From NCBI RefSeq assembly GCF_000293785.1, contig NZ_AKZI01000001.1, positions 1-64,000 on the forward strand: a stretch of 64,000 bases of DNA, written 5' to 3'. Within the stretch, counting starts at the first letter, position 1. Every line of letters starts with the position of its first letter. The notes below the pieces were generated by a model that searched no databases, had not been told where the DNA came from, and was given only the letters and a program-made list of their open reading frames with translations. Position numbers and translations under genes: made by a program. Below, piece by piece: positions 53,176-62,450 of this stretch. The DNA comes from Rhodovulum sp. PH10 (GTDB lineage: Bacteria; Pseudomonadota; Alphaproteobacteria; Rhizobiales; Xanthobacteraceae).

Positions 53176-53859
53176 TCACAAATGCTCCCGCTGCTCGCCG
53201 CGGAAGCGTTCGAGCACGTTGACGTCGACGGTGTCGAACCGCTCGCGGATGCGGAAGACGAACACGCCGAACACGATGAAGGCGATCAGCACCGAGAAGG
53301 CGACCGACACCTCGACCACCAGCGGCATGCCCTTGGCGCCGGTGGCGGCGAGGATCAGCCCGTTCTCGAGCGACATGAAGCCGACCACCTGGCTGACCGC
53401 ATTGCGCCGCGTGATCATCATCAGAAGCCCGAGCAGCACCACCGCGAGCGCAAAAGCGAAATCCTCGCGCGCGACCGGATCGGCGGTCTCGACCACCGGA
53501 TGCACGACCAGGATCGACAGCGCGACGAGGCCGAGGCCGGCGAGCATGGTCGGGCCGCCGCCGATCACCCGCTCGATCTCGCGATGGACGTCGAGCTTGC
53601 GCACGATCCGGTGCAGCGCGGTCGGGATGATCAGAGCTTTTGCCAGCAACGTGATCAGCGCGGTGACCAGGAGGTGCGGCGCGCCCTGCACCAGCGATTG
53701 CCAGCCGACCGAGAGCGCCAGCACCACCGCCTGCAGGGCGAAGACGTTGATCACCGCGGTGAGGCGGTCCTGCACCAGCAGCATCAGGCTCAGCACCAGC
53801 ACGCCGCCGGCGAGCAGATGGGCGATGTCGAACAGAAACGTGCTCGTGCCCGCGGCCAT
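53176..53859 (-). CDS. HyfE-like membrane subunit
   Basis: The 227-residue protein has about six hydrophobic helices and corresponds to HyfE of hydrogenase 4 (NuoK-like region with GFMSLENGLILAATG near residues 165-179). The start at 53859 overlaps the stop of the upstream HyfC-like gene by 1-4 bases (ATGA). Confidence 0.88.
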   Translation of the reverse strand: MAAGTSTFLFDIAHLLAGGVLVLSLMLLVQDRLTAVINVFALQAVVLALSVGWQSLVQGAPHLLVTALITLLAKALIIPTALHRIVRKLDVHREIERVIGGGPTMLAGLGLVALSILVVHPVVETADPVAREDFAFALAVVLLGLLMMITRRNAVSQVVGFMSLENGLILAATGAKGMPLVVEVSVAFSVLIAFIVFGVFVFRIRERFDTVDVNVLERFRGEQREHL

Positions 53860-54815
53860 CAGAACCCCCTCGACACGAAGCGCAGGAAGACCGCGAGCGC
53901 AGCCGCCGCAAAAGCGCTGCCGAGAAAGGCCGGGTAGCGAAACACGCGCATCTTCGCGACCGAGGTCTCGGCGATCGGCAACAACACGGCGAACAGCGTG
54001 AGCTTCGCCAGCCACGCGAGAATGCCGAGGGCGAGGTGAAGCGGCCCGGCGTCGCTGCCGGCGATGCCGAACGGCACGAACAGGCAGGCGATCAGCGAGA
54101 AATAGAGGACGAGCTTCACCTGCGCGGCGAGCTCGATCATCGCGAGATGGCGGCCGGAATATTCGAGGATCATCGCCTCGTGCACCATCGTCAGCTCGAG
54201 ATGCGTCGAGGGGTTGTCGATCGGGATGCGTGCGTTCTCGGCGATGCCGACCATGATCAGCGCCAGCAGCGCGAGGCCGAGCGAAACCCGCACGCCGACC
54301 TCGCCGGTAGAAAAGAGCGCAGCGATCGCCGACAGCTGGGTGGTGCCGGCGATCAGCGCCACCGCGAACGAGATCATCAGCATCGCCGGCTCGGCGAGCG
54401 AGGCGATCATCATCTCGCGCGAGGAACCGATGCCACCGAACGCGGTGCCGATGTCCATGCCGGCGAGCGCCAGCACGAAACGGCCGGTGCCGAGCAGCGC
54501 CACCACCGCGATCAGATCGGCCGACCAGGAGAACAGGAGGCCGGTCGCATAGGTCGGCACCAGACCGGCCGCCACCCAGGTGATCGCGAACAGCGCATAG
54601 GGCGCGCGGCGATACACCCAGCTCGCATTGTCGGCGACCACCGCCTCCTTGTGCATCAGCTTCCACAGGTCGTGATAAGGCTGAAGAAGCGGCGGCCCGA
54701 CGCGACGCAAGAGCCGCGCCCGCACCTTTCGGGTGACGCCCATCATCAAGGGCGCGATCGCCACCACCAGCACGATCTGGAGAAGCTGGAGCGGGAGGTC
54801 GAGGATCAGCGCCAT
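53859..54815 (-). CDS. HyfC/NuoH-like membrane subunit
   Basis: The 318-residue protein has eight helices and the NuoH/HyfC signatures: RRVGPPLLQPYHDLWKLMHKE near residues 37-57, ASLAEPAMLMISFA near 130-143 and NARIPIDNPSTHLELTMVHEAM near 192-213. In complex I-like enzymes NuoH forms the link between redox and antiporter arms. It overlaps the HyfB-like gene by about 10 bases. Confidence 0.92.
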   Translation of the reverse strand: MALILDLPLQLLQIVLVVAIAPLMMGVTRKVRARLLRRVGPPLLQPYHDLWKLMHKEAVVADNASWVYRRAPYALFAITWVAAGLVPTYATGLLFSWSADLIAVVALLGTGRFVLALAGMDIGTAFGGIGSSREMMIASLAEPAMLMISFAVALIAGTTQLSAIAALFSTGEVGVRVSLGLALLALIMVGIAENARIPIDNPSTHLELTMVHEAMILEYSGRHLAMIELAAQVKLVLYFSLIACLFVPFGIAGSDAGPLHLALGILAWLAKLTLFAVLLPIAETSVAKMRVFRYPAFLGSAFAAAALAVFLRFVSRGF

Positions 54816-56845
54816 GCCGCCACCACCAGCATGAGGACGACGAGGGCCGCGAACACCAGCGCGAGATAGCGGCGGATGGTGAGGAACTGCAGCCGGTTGA
54901 GGTGCTGCGCGCCGCGCACGACGAAGCGCGCGAGCGGCCCGTAGGCGAACCGCCAGGCGGGATCGCGCAGTCGGTAGCGGAAATGGCCGGCGCGGGTGTC
55001 GCCCGGCCGCGGCATGTCGACCCGCTCGGTGAGGCCGAACACGACGCTGCCGAAGACGCGGCGGATCGGCATGGCGAAGCTCGCGCTCGAATACTGCGTG
55101 CGCGGGCTCGGCAGCGGATAGCCGCAATCCCATGGCGGGCTCTTGCGGGTTGTCTTGCTGGCGAGGCGGTGCACTGCGAGCGCCGCCATCAGCGCGGCGC
55201 AGAACAGGAAGGCGAACACGACGAGCCCGTTGTAGGAGCTGCGGCTCTGGGCGATCGGCACCACCGAGAGCCACGGCACCTCGACCTGCGCCGGCAGCGC
55301 GCTGCCGGCGAGGTCACGCGTCAGCGGAGCGAGCATGTCGATCACCACGCCCGGCAGGATGCCGATCAGCACGCACAGCGTGGCGAGCGCGGTCATCGCG
55401 GCGAGCGAGAAGCCGTCGACCTCGTGGGCGCCGGCGGCGGCGGGCGTGCGCGGGCGACCGAGAAAGACGATGCCGTAGGCCTTGACGAAGCAGGCGCCGG
55501 CGAGCGCAGCGGCGAGCGCCAAAAGCGCGCCGACCACCGGCACCGCGAATTTCAGCCCCCACTGGGGAAGCTGCGGGCTCATCAGGATCGCCTGGAAGGT
55601 CAGCCACTCGGAGACGAAGCCATTGAGCGGCGGCAGCGCGGCGATCGACATGCAGCCGATCAGCACGACGACCGCGGTATGCGGCATCGTGTGAACGAGC
55701 CCGCCGAGCTTTTCGGTGTCGCGCTCGCCGGTCGCGGTCAGCACCGCGCCGGCGCCGAAGAACAGCAGCCCCTTGAACAGCGAGTGGTTGAGCACGTGCA
55801 GAAACGCCGCCGCCAGCGCGAGCGCCGCCGCCGGCCCCTGCCCCGCCGCGCGGAACGCCAGCGCGAGCCCGAGCCCGATGAAGACGATGCCGACGTTCTC
55901 GACGGTCGAGTAGGCGAGCAGGCGCTTCAGGTCGCGCTGCATCACCGCATAGAGCACGCCCATCACCGCGGTGGTGCCGCCGGCGATCACCACCACGAGG
56001 CCCGACCACGGATCGATGTTGCCGGCGACGTCGAACACGATGCGCACGAAGGCGTAGACGCCGACTTTCGTCATCACGCCGCTGAGCAGCGCCGAGACGT
56101 GGCTCGGGGCCGCCGGATGGGCGAGCGGCAGCCACACGTGCAGCGGCATCAGCCCGGCCTTGGAGCCGGCGCCGAGCAGCGCCAGCACGGTGGCGAGCGC
56201 GGCAAAAATTTCCGCCGGCGGCGAGGCGCGCATGTGGGCGAAGGTGAGGTGGTCGAAGCCGGCGGTGCCGCCGATCGCAGCGCCCGGCCCGGCCAGCAGG
56301 CCGAAGGCGAGCAGCAGGCACAGCGTGCCGAAGCTCGCCATCAGAAGATAGAGGAGGCCCGCGCGGATGCTCGCGCTCTCGCGGTGATGGACGACGACCA
56401 GCGCCCACGAGGCGAGCGACATGAATTCCCAGGAGAGCAGGAAGGTGAAGGCGTCGGCGGCGAGCAGCACGAGGTTCATGCCGGCGAGGAAGGCGCCGTA
56501 GAACGGCAGCACGCGGGCCGGCTCGGGCTCGTGGCGGCCGTAGCCGATGCCGTAAAAGCTCGCCGCGGCGGCGCCGAGATCGACCACCAGCACGAAGAAG
56601 GCGGACAGGGTGTCGAGCCGGAAATGGGCGCCGGTGCCGGGCAGGCCGATCGGCAACACCACCATCGAGGGGGGCGCCTCACCGAGCAGCACGCCGAGCG
56701 CGAGCGCGACCGCCGCCAGCGCCACCACGAAGGAGGCGCCGTAGACGATCGGCGTCGCGATACGCAGGCGGCCGAGCACGGCCCCCGAAAGGCCGATCCC
56801 GAAAAAGCCCGCGATGCAGACGAGCCCGATCGCGACGTCCGACAT
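54806..56845 (-). CDS. HyfB-like antiporter-type membrane subunit
   Basis: The 679-residue protein has fourteen or more helices and the proton-conducting transporter pattern: WEFMSLASWALVV near residues 130-142, GAGSKAGLMPLHVWLPLAHP near 225-244, and RLLAYSTVENVGI near 310. A C-terminal extension (after about residue 500) anchors the subunit. It is the first gene of the six-gene operon; start ATG 56845 (MSDVAI). A second antiporter-type subunit in the same operon is the HyfF-like one. Confidence 0.92.
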   Translation of the reverse strand: MSDVAIGLVCIAGFFGIGLSGAVLGRLRIATPIVYGASFVVALAAVALALGVLLGEAPPSMVVLPIGLPGTGAHFRLDTLSAFFVLVVDLGAAAASFYGIGYGRHEPEPARVLPFYGAFLAGMNLVLLAADAFTFLLSWEFMSLASWALVVVHHRESASIRAGLLYLLMASFGTLCLLLAFGLLAGPGAAIGGTAGFDHLTFAHMRASPPAEIFAALATVLALLGAGSKAGLMPLHVWLPLAHPAAPSHVSALLSGVMTKVGVYAFVRIVFDVAGNIDPWSGLVVVIAGGTTAVMGVLYAVMQRDLKRLLAYSTVENVGIVFIGLGLALAFRAAGQGPAAALALAAAFLHVLNHSLFKGLLFFGAGAVLTATGERDTEKLGGLVHTMPHTAVVVLIGCMSIAALPPLNGFVSEWLTFQAILMSPQLPQWGLKFAVPVVGALLALAAALAGACFVKAYGIVFLGRPRTPAAAGAHEVDGFSLAAMTALATLCVLIGILPGVVIDMLAPLTRDLAGSALPAQVEVPWLSVVPIAQSRSSYNGLVVFAFLFCAALMAALAVHRLASKTTRKSPPWDCGYPLPSPRTQYSSASFAMPIRRVFGSVVFGLTERVDMPRPGDTRAGHFRYRLRDPAWRFAYGPLARFVVRGAQHLNRLQFLTIRRYLALVFAALVVLMLVVAAWR

Positions 56846-57220
56846 GCCCCCCACCATTCTTGCCGCCGGGCGACGGGCCGCACGGTGCGGCCGCCGGGCC
56901 GCGGACGCGGCCGGGACCGACGCGCGGCGCCGAAAAACGCCGGGCTCTTCGCGAGAACGCCCGCACCCACGCACGCACCCCTGCGTCGGCGTTGCGCGCG
57001 CAAAATCGCAAAGTCCGGCTCACCCAAGTCGGAAGATATGATTCTTAAATCAGCGAATCGCCGGGGACCAGGACTATTTGCGCGCAGGAGCGTTGCGCGC
57101 GCACCGCCCGGCTTCGGATAGCGGAGGTTTTGCGCCTCGCCGCTGGGAGGGAACGACGGGCACCGTGCGCACGGAGAGCCGCCGGCAGGCCGGACGACGA
57201 AGCCGCGAACGCGCGCTCAT
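56846..57220. other. Upstream region of the hyf-like operon
   Basis: No supported gene. It probably carries the promoter of the minus-strand hyf-like operon. A near-palindrome TGATTCTTAAATCA (57039-57052; arms TGATT and AATCA, spacer 4) in an AT-rich stretch some 195 bases upstream of the first start codon is a candidate regulator-binding site. It is similar to but not the same as an FNR box. Confidence 0.4.
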
Positions 57221-57254
57221 AACAAAAGAGCCTCTCCCGCGTGGGGAGAGGCTC
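57221..57254 (-). terminator. Rho-independent terminator of the L,D-transpeptidase gene
   Basis: On the minus strand, 11-base arms (57228-57238 and 57244-57254) are perfectly complementary around a five-base loop and are followed by TTTTGTT. This is a member of the CTCTCCC/GGGAGAG hairpin family used as a terminator. Confidence 0.85.
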
Positions 57255-57317
57255 GGTAGCGTCGATTTTTCCGGCCGGCCGGCCGGGCCGGCGGCGTCCG
57301 GCGGCCGGACCACACCG

Positions 57318-58838
57318 TCAGCGGGTCAGCACGATGAAGTCGGTGCCCTTGCCGGTCTGCGGGCCGAGGCCCTTGTCGGAGACGATCAACGAGGCGCCGG
57401 GCGACATCAGCGGCCGCAGGAAGGCGAGCGCGGTCGGCGGCAGGGTGACGCGGTCGAGCACCTCCTTCGGGGTCGGCGCCGGGCTGGCGTCGGCGACCGT
57501 CTCGGCGGCCTTGCGGCCCTTGTGCGACTTGGTGGCCTTGGTGGAATCGACCGGCAGCGACAGCACCGACCATTTCAGGGTGGACTTCTGGTCGTCCTGG
57601 AACGAGGTGGCGGTGAACACCAGGGTGCCGAGCGGCTTCTCGGGATCGGCGATCTCGATCGGGGTCTCGTAGATCGGCTCGAAACCCTTGCGGACGAACA
57701 GCTTGCCTTCCTTCTTGCTGACGAAGATCGCGACCGGGCCGGGCTTGTAGGGCTGCGGCGGGCCGAACTCGACCAGCGGCGCCGAGGCGGCGGCGGGCGT
57801 CGCGGCCTGCGTGTCGCCCGCCTTGGCGGGGCTCGCCGGGGCGGTCGCCTCGGACGCCGAGAGGTCTTTCGCCGATGGCTGCAGCCCGACCTTTTCGGGC
57901 GCGGCGCCATCGGTCGCCGGCACCGCCGGGTCTGGCGCATCCGACACCGGGCGGGCGGCGGAGGCGGTCCGGGTGGCGATCGAGGCGTCGTCGGCGACCG
58001 GCACCGCCGGGTCGGCCTTGTTCAGGAGATCGAGGGTCGGATGCGAGAACGGCTCCGGCTTCACGTCGTCGCGGGCGACGATCACCCGGGTGCCGAGCTT
58101 GGTCATGCCCCACAGCTCGGCGGCGAACGAACGCGGCATCCGCACGCAACCGTGGGAGGCCGGATAGCCGGGCAGATGCCCCTGGTGCAGCGCGCTGCCG
58201 GACCAGGTGATCCGCTGCATGTAGGGCATCGGCGCGTTGTCGTAGAGGTTCGAGTAGTGCTGCCGGTGCTTCTGGATGACGCTGAACACGCCCATCGGCG
58301 TCGGGTGCTGCTTGGTGCCGGAGGAGATCGGCGATTCGGCCAGCTTGCCGGTCTCGTCGTAGACGCGCACCTTCTGGTCGCCGATCGAGACGACCACCGT
58401 CAGCGGCCCCTTCGTCGGGCGCGAGACGGTCTTTTCCGGCTTCGGCTCGGCCTTCGGCCGGCTCGCGCGCTTGCGCCGCACCGGCTCGTCGCGCGGCTGC
58501 TCGTAGGCGCGCGGATCACGATAGGTTCGGTACGGCTGATAGCTCGGGTAGCGCTGATACCCGTAGGGCTGATTCCCGTAATAGTAATAATAGGAGTATG
58601 GCGCCGCCTGCGCGGGCGCCACCGGCAGCGCGGTGACCAGCGCGCCGAGCGCGATCGCGCCGAGCGCGGCCGTCGCCGCGACGTGTCGGGCGACCGGACC
58701 AGCCGATCGCTTCGCGTGCTCGCCCGAGCGACGTTTGCCGATGTCGCGCTCGCCGATGTCGCGCTCGCCGATCCCGATCGGGCCTCTTCCACGCTCCGTG
58801 TCCGTGCCGCGCGTGGACGTCGCACCACCATCAGACAT
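57318..58838 (-). CDS. L,D-transpeptidase (YkuD domain)
   Basis: The 506-residue protein has a positively charged N-terminus, a signal sequence or anchor near residues 30-65 (ending APAQA), a Tyr-rich linker and a YkuD catalytic domain at about 140-260. The catalytic motif HLPGYPASHGCVRM, with Cys near 231, is intact. L,D-transpeptidases form meso-DAP cross-links in peptidoglycan or attach proteins to it. A second, less conserved C-terminal region of about 230 residues follows. Alternative starts are 58850 (GTG) and 58928. A 15-bp tandem repeat lies in the N-terminal region. Confidence 0.88.
   Translation of the reverse strand: MSDGGATSTRGTDTERGRGPIGIGERDIGERDIGKRRSGEHAKRSAGPVARHVAATAALGAIALGALVTALPVAPAQAAPYSYYYYYGNQPYGYQRYPSYQPYRTYRDPRAYEQPRDEPVRRKRASRPKAEPKPEKTVSRPTKGPLTVVVSIGDQKVRVYDETGKLAESPISSGTKQHPTPMGVFSVIQKHRQHYSNLYDNAPMPYMQRITWSGSALHQGHLPGYPASHGCVRMPRSFAAELWGMTKLGTRVIVARDDVKPEPFSHPTLDLLNKADPAVPVADDASIATRTASAARPVSDAPDPAVPATDGAAPEKVGLQPSAKDLSASEATAPASPAKAGDTQAATPAAASAPLVEFGPPQPYKPGPVAIFVSKKEGKLFVRKGFEPIYETPIEIADPEKPLGTLVFTATSFQDDQKSTLKWSVLSLPVDSTKATKSHKGRKAAETVADASPAPTPKEVLDRVTLPPTALAFLRPLMSPGASLIVSDKGLGPQTGKGTDFIVLTR
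58738..58767 (-). repeat. Two identical 15-bp in-frame units plus a third partial
   Basis: CCGATGTCGCGCTCG occurs at 58738-58752 and 58753-58767, with a decayed third copy starting at 58768. They encode the IGERD steps at the start of the L,D-transpeptidase. Confidence 0.85.
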
Positions 58839-59115
58839 CGTGTCCGTCACGAGAGACCCCCCGGTTCGAGAACCGGCGCGCCCGTCGCACACGCAGGGTG
58901 CACGGCGCACCGTGAATTGCAAACGCACGAAACTCGCCTCCGTTCCGCCGTTCGCATGCCGCAGTTTCGCGTGCGAACCTTAATCGACACACCTTCCGGG
59001 CGGCGGCTTTCGGCGCTCGCCCGGAAGACTTTTTCGACAAGGTTTCACGATTCTTGGTCGCCGGAAACAGGCTCCGGTTCGACCTCGCGCCCCGCTCGCC
59101 GGGGCAGCCGGCGGA

Positions 59116-59919
59116 TCACGTCTGCGCGAGCGCCTCCATCGGCTCCACCTCCGTCACCGTCCCGCCGACCGGCCGCAGCTCGTACAGCACGAACGCCTCG
59201 AAGCCGATCGAGCGCTCGCCGACCAGGCGCGCGTCGAAACCCGCCGTCTCGATCATCGTGCCGAGCAGATGCAGGTCGGAGTCGGAGGAGAACAGCACGT
59301 ACATCCGCCCGCCCGGCTTCAGCCGCGCGCGCGCCTGCTCGAACAGCGGCGCGATGTCGCGATAACCCGGCCCCGCCACCCAGGCGCGGTCGGCGACGTC
59401 GCGCGGCTCGCCCGGGAACGACGGCGGGCTCGACAGGATCACGTCGAAGCGCGGCTCCGCCGGCACTTCCGCCATCAGGTCGGAGCACAGGCCGGTGACC
59501 TTGTCGCCGAGCCCGTTGGCGACGGCGTTCTCGCTCGCCGCCCGCGCCGCGTTGGGGTTGATGTCGATCGCGGTCACCCGCTCGGCGCCGGCGCGCGCCG
59601 CCGCCAGCGCCAGGATGCCGGAGCCGGTGCCGACGTCGGCCACCGTCTTGCCGGACAGGTCGAGCGTGCCGAGGAAGCCGGCGAAGAACTCGCTGGTGAG
59701 GAAGCGCCGGGGATCGAACACCGTCGGCAGCACCGCGAGGCGGAAGCCCGCCGCCTCGACGAACCGGGTGTCGCGGCGTTTCAGAAACAGATGATAGGAG
59801 AAGAAGTGAATCGACGACCGGATGAACCGGCGGCCGAGCCCCTGGGGATTTCGCGGACGGCCGAGGCCGTATTTGTCCGTTCGGGGGCCGGCGAGCGTTT
59901 CGGTGAGGGTGTCGTGCAA
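59116..59919 (-). CDS. SAM-dependent methyltransferase (small, N5-Gln-like)
   Basis: The protein has the class I methyltransferase fold with motif I VADVGTGSGILALAAA and a LSSPPSFPG motif IV in place of NPPY. The overall plan resembles the methyltransferase-small/RsmC-HemK type; the substrate is unknown. The ATG at 60066 would overlap the start of the divergent DUF2189 gene, so a TTG at 59919 (LHDTLTETL) is preferred because a GGAGG box lies eight bases before it. This gives 267 residues. Confidence 0.75.
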   Translation of the reverse strand: MHDTLTETLAGPRTDKYGLGRPRNPQGLGRRFIRSSIHFFSYHLFLKRRDTRFVEAAGFRLAVLPTVFDPRRFLTSEFFAGFLGTLDLSGKTVADVGTGSGILALAAARAGAERVTAIDINPNAARAASENAVANGLGDKVTGLCSDLMAEVPAEPRFDVILSSPPSFPGEPRDVADRAWVAGPGYRDIAPLFEQARARLKPGGRMYVLFSSDSDLHLLGTMIETAGFDARLVGERSIGFEAFVLYELRPVGGTVTEVEPMEALAQT

Positions 59920-60064
59920 GCGAAGGTCCTCCGCAATCGAGCCTGAAAACGATGGGCGACCGTCCGTCGCGACCCCGGGTGGAACGCTCTCGACCGCCTT
60001 GCGGGCGACCACCGTTGCGGCAAACTCGTCCGTGTTCGGCCATCGACCCGTCGAGGGGACCCCC

Positions 60065-60928
60065 ATGAGCCACCAAGACAGTGCAGATCACAACGCCGAG
60101 ACCCCGCCGTCGGTTCTGCGACGCGACCCGCGGGTGCGCAGTGTCTCGGTTCGGGACATCGTCGAGGCGCTGGCGGCCGGCCTGCGCGACTTTCAGAGCG
60201 CCCCGCTGTACGGCCTCGCCTTCGGCGCGGTCTATGCCGGCGGCGGCCTGCTGATCGTCCTGTCGGCGCTCGCCGCCGGCGTCGGTTATCTCGCCTACCC
60301 GCTCGCCGCCGGGTTCGCGCTGATCGGCCCGTTCGTCGCGGTCGGGCTCTACGAGGTGAGCCGCCGCCGCGAGGTCGGCGACCCGCTGCGCTGGCGACTC
60401 GTGCTCGGCACCGTGCTCGAGCAGCGCAACCGCGAGCTCGGCTGGATGGCGTTCGTCACGCTGTTCGTGTTCGTGGTGTGGATGTATCAGGTGCGCCTCC
60501 TGATCGTGCTGATGCTCGGCCTGCGCTCCTTCACCTCGCTGCAGGAGTTTCTGGTGGTGGTCACCACCACGCCGGAGGGCTGGCTCTTCCTGCTGATCGG
60601 CCACGTGGTCGGCGCCGCGCTGGCGCTGGTGCTGTACGCGCTGACGGTGGTGTCGTTCCCGCTGCTGCTCGACCGCGAGGTCGACTTCATCACCGCGATG
60701 ATCACCAGCGTGCGGGCGGTGGTGGCGAGCCCGAAGCCGATGATCGGCTGGGCGGCGGTGATCGTGCTCTTGCTGGTCGTCGCCTGCCTGCCGGGCTTTC
60801 TCGGGCTCCTCCTGGTGCTGCCGATCCTCGGCCACGCGACGTGGCACCTCTATCGGCGTATCGTCGTGACGGATTCGCCCGCCGCGCCGTTCCCGGCGCC
60901 GGGCAAGCCCCCCTCGCCCCCGGAGTGA
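60065..60928 (+). CDS. DUF2189 polytopic membrane protein
   Basis: The 287-residue protein has a polar N-terminus with VRSVSVRDIVEALAAGLRDF near residues 24-43 and then six or so hydrophobic helices, with YEVSRRREVGDP in the first cytosolic loop. This is the DUF2189 pattern. The function is unknown; genes of this type are often near cytochrome oxidase or other respiratory genes, but that is not seen here. Confidence 0.88.
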   Translation: MSHQDSADHNAETPPSVLRRDPRVRSVSVRDIVEALAAGLRDFQSAPLYGLAFGAVYAGGGLLIVLSALAAGVGYLAYPLAAGFALIGPFVAVGLYEVSRRREVGDPLRWRLVLGTVLEQRNRELGWMAFVTLFVFVVWMYQVRLLIVLMLGLRSFTSLQEFLVVVTTTPEGWLFLLIGHVVGAALALVLYALTVVSFPLLLDREVDFITAMITSVRAVVASPKPMIGWAAVIVLLLVVACLPGFLGLLLVLPILGHATWHLYRRIVVTDSPAAPFPAPGKPPSPPE

Positions 60929-60933
60929 TCCCG

Positions 60934-62184
60934 ATGACCGCCATCGACGGCGCCCGCCTGCTCGACGACCTCGCCACCCTCGCCCGGTTCGGCGCCTGTG
61001 GGCCGGGGGTCGACCGGGTCGCGCTGTCGGAGGCCGACATCGCGGCGCGCCGCTGGCTGGCGGAGCGGATGCGCGAGGCCGGGCTCGAGGCCACCATGGA
61101 TCGGGTCGGCAACGTGGTCGGCCGCGACCCGCGGGCCGCGCTGGCGATTTTGATCGGCTCGCATTCCGACACGGTGCCGCGCGGCGGCCGGCTCGACGGC
61201 GCGCTCGGGGTGATCTACGCGCTCGAGATCGCCCGCAGCCTTCGCGAGCACGAGGCGGGCGGACCGGCGAGCCCGATCGGCATCGACGTCGTCTCGTTCC
61301 AGGACGAGGAAGGCACCTATCTGCCCTTCCTCGGCAGCCGCACCTTTTGCGGCACGCTGGACGAGGCCGAGATCGCGAGCGCCCGCTCGGCCGACGGACA
61401 CCCGCTCGCCGACGCCCTGCGCCCGCTCGCCGAGGAGCCCGCGCCGCACCGGCTCGATCCCGCCCGCCACCTCGCCTTCGTGGAAGCGCATATCGAGCAG
61501 GGGCCGCGGCTCGAGGCGGCACGAAAGCGGATCGGCGTGGTCACCGGAATCGTCGGCATCCGCCGCTTCCGCATCGTCGCGACGGGTGCGGCGAACCACG
61601 CCGGCACCACGCCGATGGCGCTGCGCCGCGACGCCGGCGCCGCGCTGATCCGTATCGCCGCCGACCTCCTGGACCGCTTCCCGGCGCTCGCCGGCGACGA
61701 GACGGTGTGGAACATTGGCGCGATCGCGTTTCGGCCGGGTGCCGCCAACGTCGTGCCCGGCGTGGCCGAGCTGTCGCTCGAGATGCGCGACCTCGACCCC
61801 GCCGTGCTCGACCGGCTCGAGCAGGCCGCCACCGAGCGGGTCGCGGCCGAGAGCGCCGCCGAGAGCGGCGCCGGCGTCTCCGCGACGATCGCGCGCACCA
61901 CCACCGTCGCCCCGACCGCGATGGCCCCCGACCTGATCGAGGCGATGACGGCGGCGGCACAAAGCCTCGGCGAGACGCCCGTGATGCTGCCGAGCGGCGC
62001 CGGCCACGACGCCATGGAGCTCGGCCGGGTGCTGCCGGCCGGCATGCTGTTCGTGCCGAGCATCGGCGGCATCAGCCACGACGTCGCAGAAGCCACCAGC
62101 GACGCCGACATCGTGCGCGGCTGCGAGGTCTTGGCCGAGGCCGTCGACGGGTTGCGCCGCAGGCTCGCCACCGCCGGACGTTGA
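60934..62184 (+). CDS. M20 family Zn-hydrolase (allantoate/carbamoyl-amino-acid type)
   Basis: The 416-residue enzyme is of the hydantoinase/carbamoylase subfamily of M20. GSHSDTVPRGGRLDGALG gives the first metal His and Asp (near 76-93), FQDEEG the catalytic Glu pair (near 119-124), HIEQGPRLE a third metal ligand, and PSGAGHDAMEL the last His. Such enzymes cleave N-carbamoyl amino acids, allantoate or ureidoglycolate-like compounds; the true substrate is undetermined. A GTG at 60925 overlapping the previous stop is an alternative start three codons up. Confidence 0.9.
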   Translation: MTAIDGARLLDDLATLARFGACGPGVDRVALSEADIAARRWLAERMREAGLEATMDRVGNVVGRDPRAALAILIGSHSDTVPRGGRLDGALGVIYALEIARSLREHEAGGPASPIGIDVVSFQDEEGTYLPFLGSRTFCGTLDEAEIASARSADGHPLADALRPLAEEPAPHRLDPARHLAFVEAHIEQGPRLEAARKRIGVVTGIVGIRRFRIVATGAANHAGTTPMALRRDAGAALIRIAADLLDRFPALAGDETVWNIGAIAFRPGAANVVPGVAELSLEMRDLDPAVLDRLEQAATERVAAESAAESGAGVSATIARTTTVAPTAMAPDLIEAMTAAAQSLGETPVMLPSGAGHDAMELGRVLPAGMLFVPSIGGISHDVAEATSDADIVRGCEVLAEAVDGLRRRLATAGR

Positions 62185-62450
62185 GCCCACAGGATTCACG
62201 AAACTTTCTTTCGTCCGAAACCCGAACGTGACGGCAGGATTGCGAAGAACCGCCGGATCACCTATGGGAGACGCCGAGAGGTAGGCGCCTCGCGATCGCC
62301 GCGCTTCGTTTTTCGGCCTTGCGCTCAATAACATCATACCGCGCAGGGTTCGGCGCATCGACTGGCCATCCCCCGGCCTCGCCGTCTCGATCCTCGCCGG
62401 CCGCCCGGTTCCCGGGCCGCCGGTGCATCGGCACGAACGAAGGGGACCGC

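Noticed and set aside
49464-56845. An active NiFe hydrogenase-4 operon
   Set aside because: Gene content fits at first sight, but the large subunit has Ser instead of Cys in the proximal NiFe motif and lacks the distal CxxC, and no maturation (hyp) genes are present.
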